Of a DNA stretch of 64,000 nt, positions 63,486 through 64,000 are shown piece by piece. Positions within the stretch are counted from its first letter, which is position 1. Each line of letters opens with the position of its first letter. The DNA lies in NCBI GenBank assembly GCA_947259115.1, contig CAMYKS010000007.1, positions 36,696 to 100,695 of the forward strand, read 5' to 3'. The notes under the pieces are model-generated. The model was given only the letters and a program-made list of their open reading frames with translations. It had not been told where the DNA came from and searched no databases. The DNA is from an uncultured Desulfobulbaceae bacterium. GTDB taxonomy: Bacteria > Desulfobacterota > Desulfobulbia > Desulfobulbales > BM004. The translations under genes and the position numbers were made by a program.

Positions 63486-64000
63486 ATGAATGACAAGATC
63501 TCCAGTTATCCTTTCATGCGCACCAAGCTGCACCGGCCGCCGGTACCTGATGACCACATACCCCGGCCGCAGTTGATCCGTCAGCTGGAAAAGCAGAGTA
63601 AAGTGCCGTTGATTCTTGTATCGGCACCGGCCGGTTATGGTAAAAGCACCCTGATCAGTTGCTGGTTGAGTGGGTCCGAAAAACCAAGTGCCTGGTTGTC
63701 CCTTGATGAAAATGACAACGACCTGGGCCAATTTCTTTCCTATTTTGTCGCTGCCGTCCAGTCCATTTTTCCCGAAGCTATCCCTGAAACACAGGCGATA
63801 ATGGAAGCACAGGTTCTCCCACCAATACATGTTATTGCAATTACCCTAATCAATGAACTGGACAGGATAGAGCAGGATTTCATTGTTGTGCTGGATGACA
63901 TCCAATACGTTCAGGATAAAAACATTTATGAATTTTTGAACATGATTCTGGAACACCCGGGCCGCTCCATGCAGCTTGTTGTGGTCGGCCGGCGTGATCC
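63486..64000 (+). CDS. MalT-like LuxR-family ATP-dependent regulator, partial
   Basis: 171 codons to the window end. N-terminus MNDKISSYPFMRTKLHRPPV is typical of the MalT/STAND family. Walker A ILVSAPAGYGKSTLISCWLS (near 45-60) and Walker B FIVVLDDIQYVQDKNIYEFL; then GRSMQLVVVGRRD. The rest, including TPR-like sensor and LuxR HTH, is outside. An effector-activated transcription factor; target unknown. Confidence 0.88.
   Translation, partial: MNDKISSYPFMRTKLHRPPVPDDHIPRPQLIRQLEKQSKVPLILVSAPAGYGKSTLISCWLSGSEKPSAWLSLDENDNDLGQFLSYFVAAVQSIFPEAIPETQAIMEAQVLPPIHVIAITLINELDRIEQDFIVVLDDIQYVQDKNIYEFLNMILEHPGRSMQLVVVGRRD

Overview
The window looks like a chromosomal segment of an anaerobic, Gram-negative member of the Desulfobacterota (former Deltaproteobacteria, sulfate- or sulfur-metabolising type). 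That placement is an inference. It rests on a periplasm-facing Hyb-type [NiFe] hydrogenase, two genes that need UGA read as selenocysteine, a GEMM (c-di-GMP) riboswitch, an MSHA-type pilus cluster, and outer-membrane export genes that indicate a diderm envelope.

Layout. 1-3.6 kb: the end of an exopolysaccharide (EPS) locus, with a glycosyltransferase cut by the window edge, two nucleotidyltransferase-fold proteins and an EPS-type MarR regulator. 3.8-26.8 kb: a long minus-strand type IV (MSHA-like) pilus region. It holds three tandem pilin paralogues, a distant fourth pilin, MshM, MshG, MshE, MshN-like, MshL, PilP-like, MshJ and MshI proteins, an ABC exporter and a pseudopilin. Two toxin-antitoxin pairs and a four-helix-bundle protein are interleaved. 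27-36.6 kb: EPS polymerisation and export (ligase/polymerase, TPR protein, tyrosine autokinase, chain-length protein, SLBB export protein, beta-barrel protein). 37.1 kb: tRNA-Arg(UCG). 37.5-45.5 kb: ClC chloride channel, dGTPase-like HD protein, an overlooked SelW-like selenoprotein, DtxR-type regulator, RecN, a tRNA thiolation-like ATPase and a cytochrome c lipoprotein. 45.8-51.4 kb: hybO-hybA-hybB-hybC-hybD, in which hybC carries an in-frame TGA. 51.5-61.1 kb: PBP4-type carboxypeptidase, TrpB2, and a TetR-controlled tripartite RND pump. 61.6-63.2 kb: a c-di-GMP riboswitch in front of a lipoprotein gene. 63.5 kb to the end: the start of a MalT-like LuxR regulator.

Three observations stand out. 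(1) Between 5.3 and 22.8 kb almost every intergenic gap of the pilus region holds a copy of one roughly 180-250 bp element. It has terminal inverted repeats and four internal hairpins whose sequences change from copy to copy while pairing is kept. I do not recognise this family. (2) The hydrogenase large subunit has selenocysteine at the second position of the N-terminal CxxC motif, not in the C-terminal motif used by classical [NiFeSe] enzymes. A perfect SECIS-like hairpin follows the TGA. (3) A 73-residue SelW-type selenoprotein gene lies in a gap between annotated genes.

How parts may work together (inference): c-di-GMP may link the pilus ATPase MshE, which has an MshEN-like N-terminus, and the riboswitch-controlled lipoprotein to a surface-attached state that also uses the EPS locus. 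The DtxR-type regulator and a DtxR-box-like palindrome over the hyb promoter suggest metal control of the hydrogenase.
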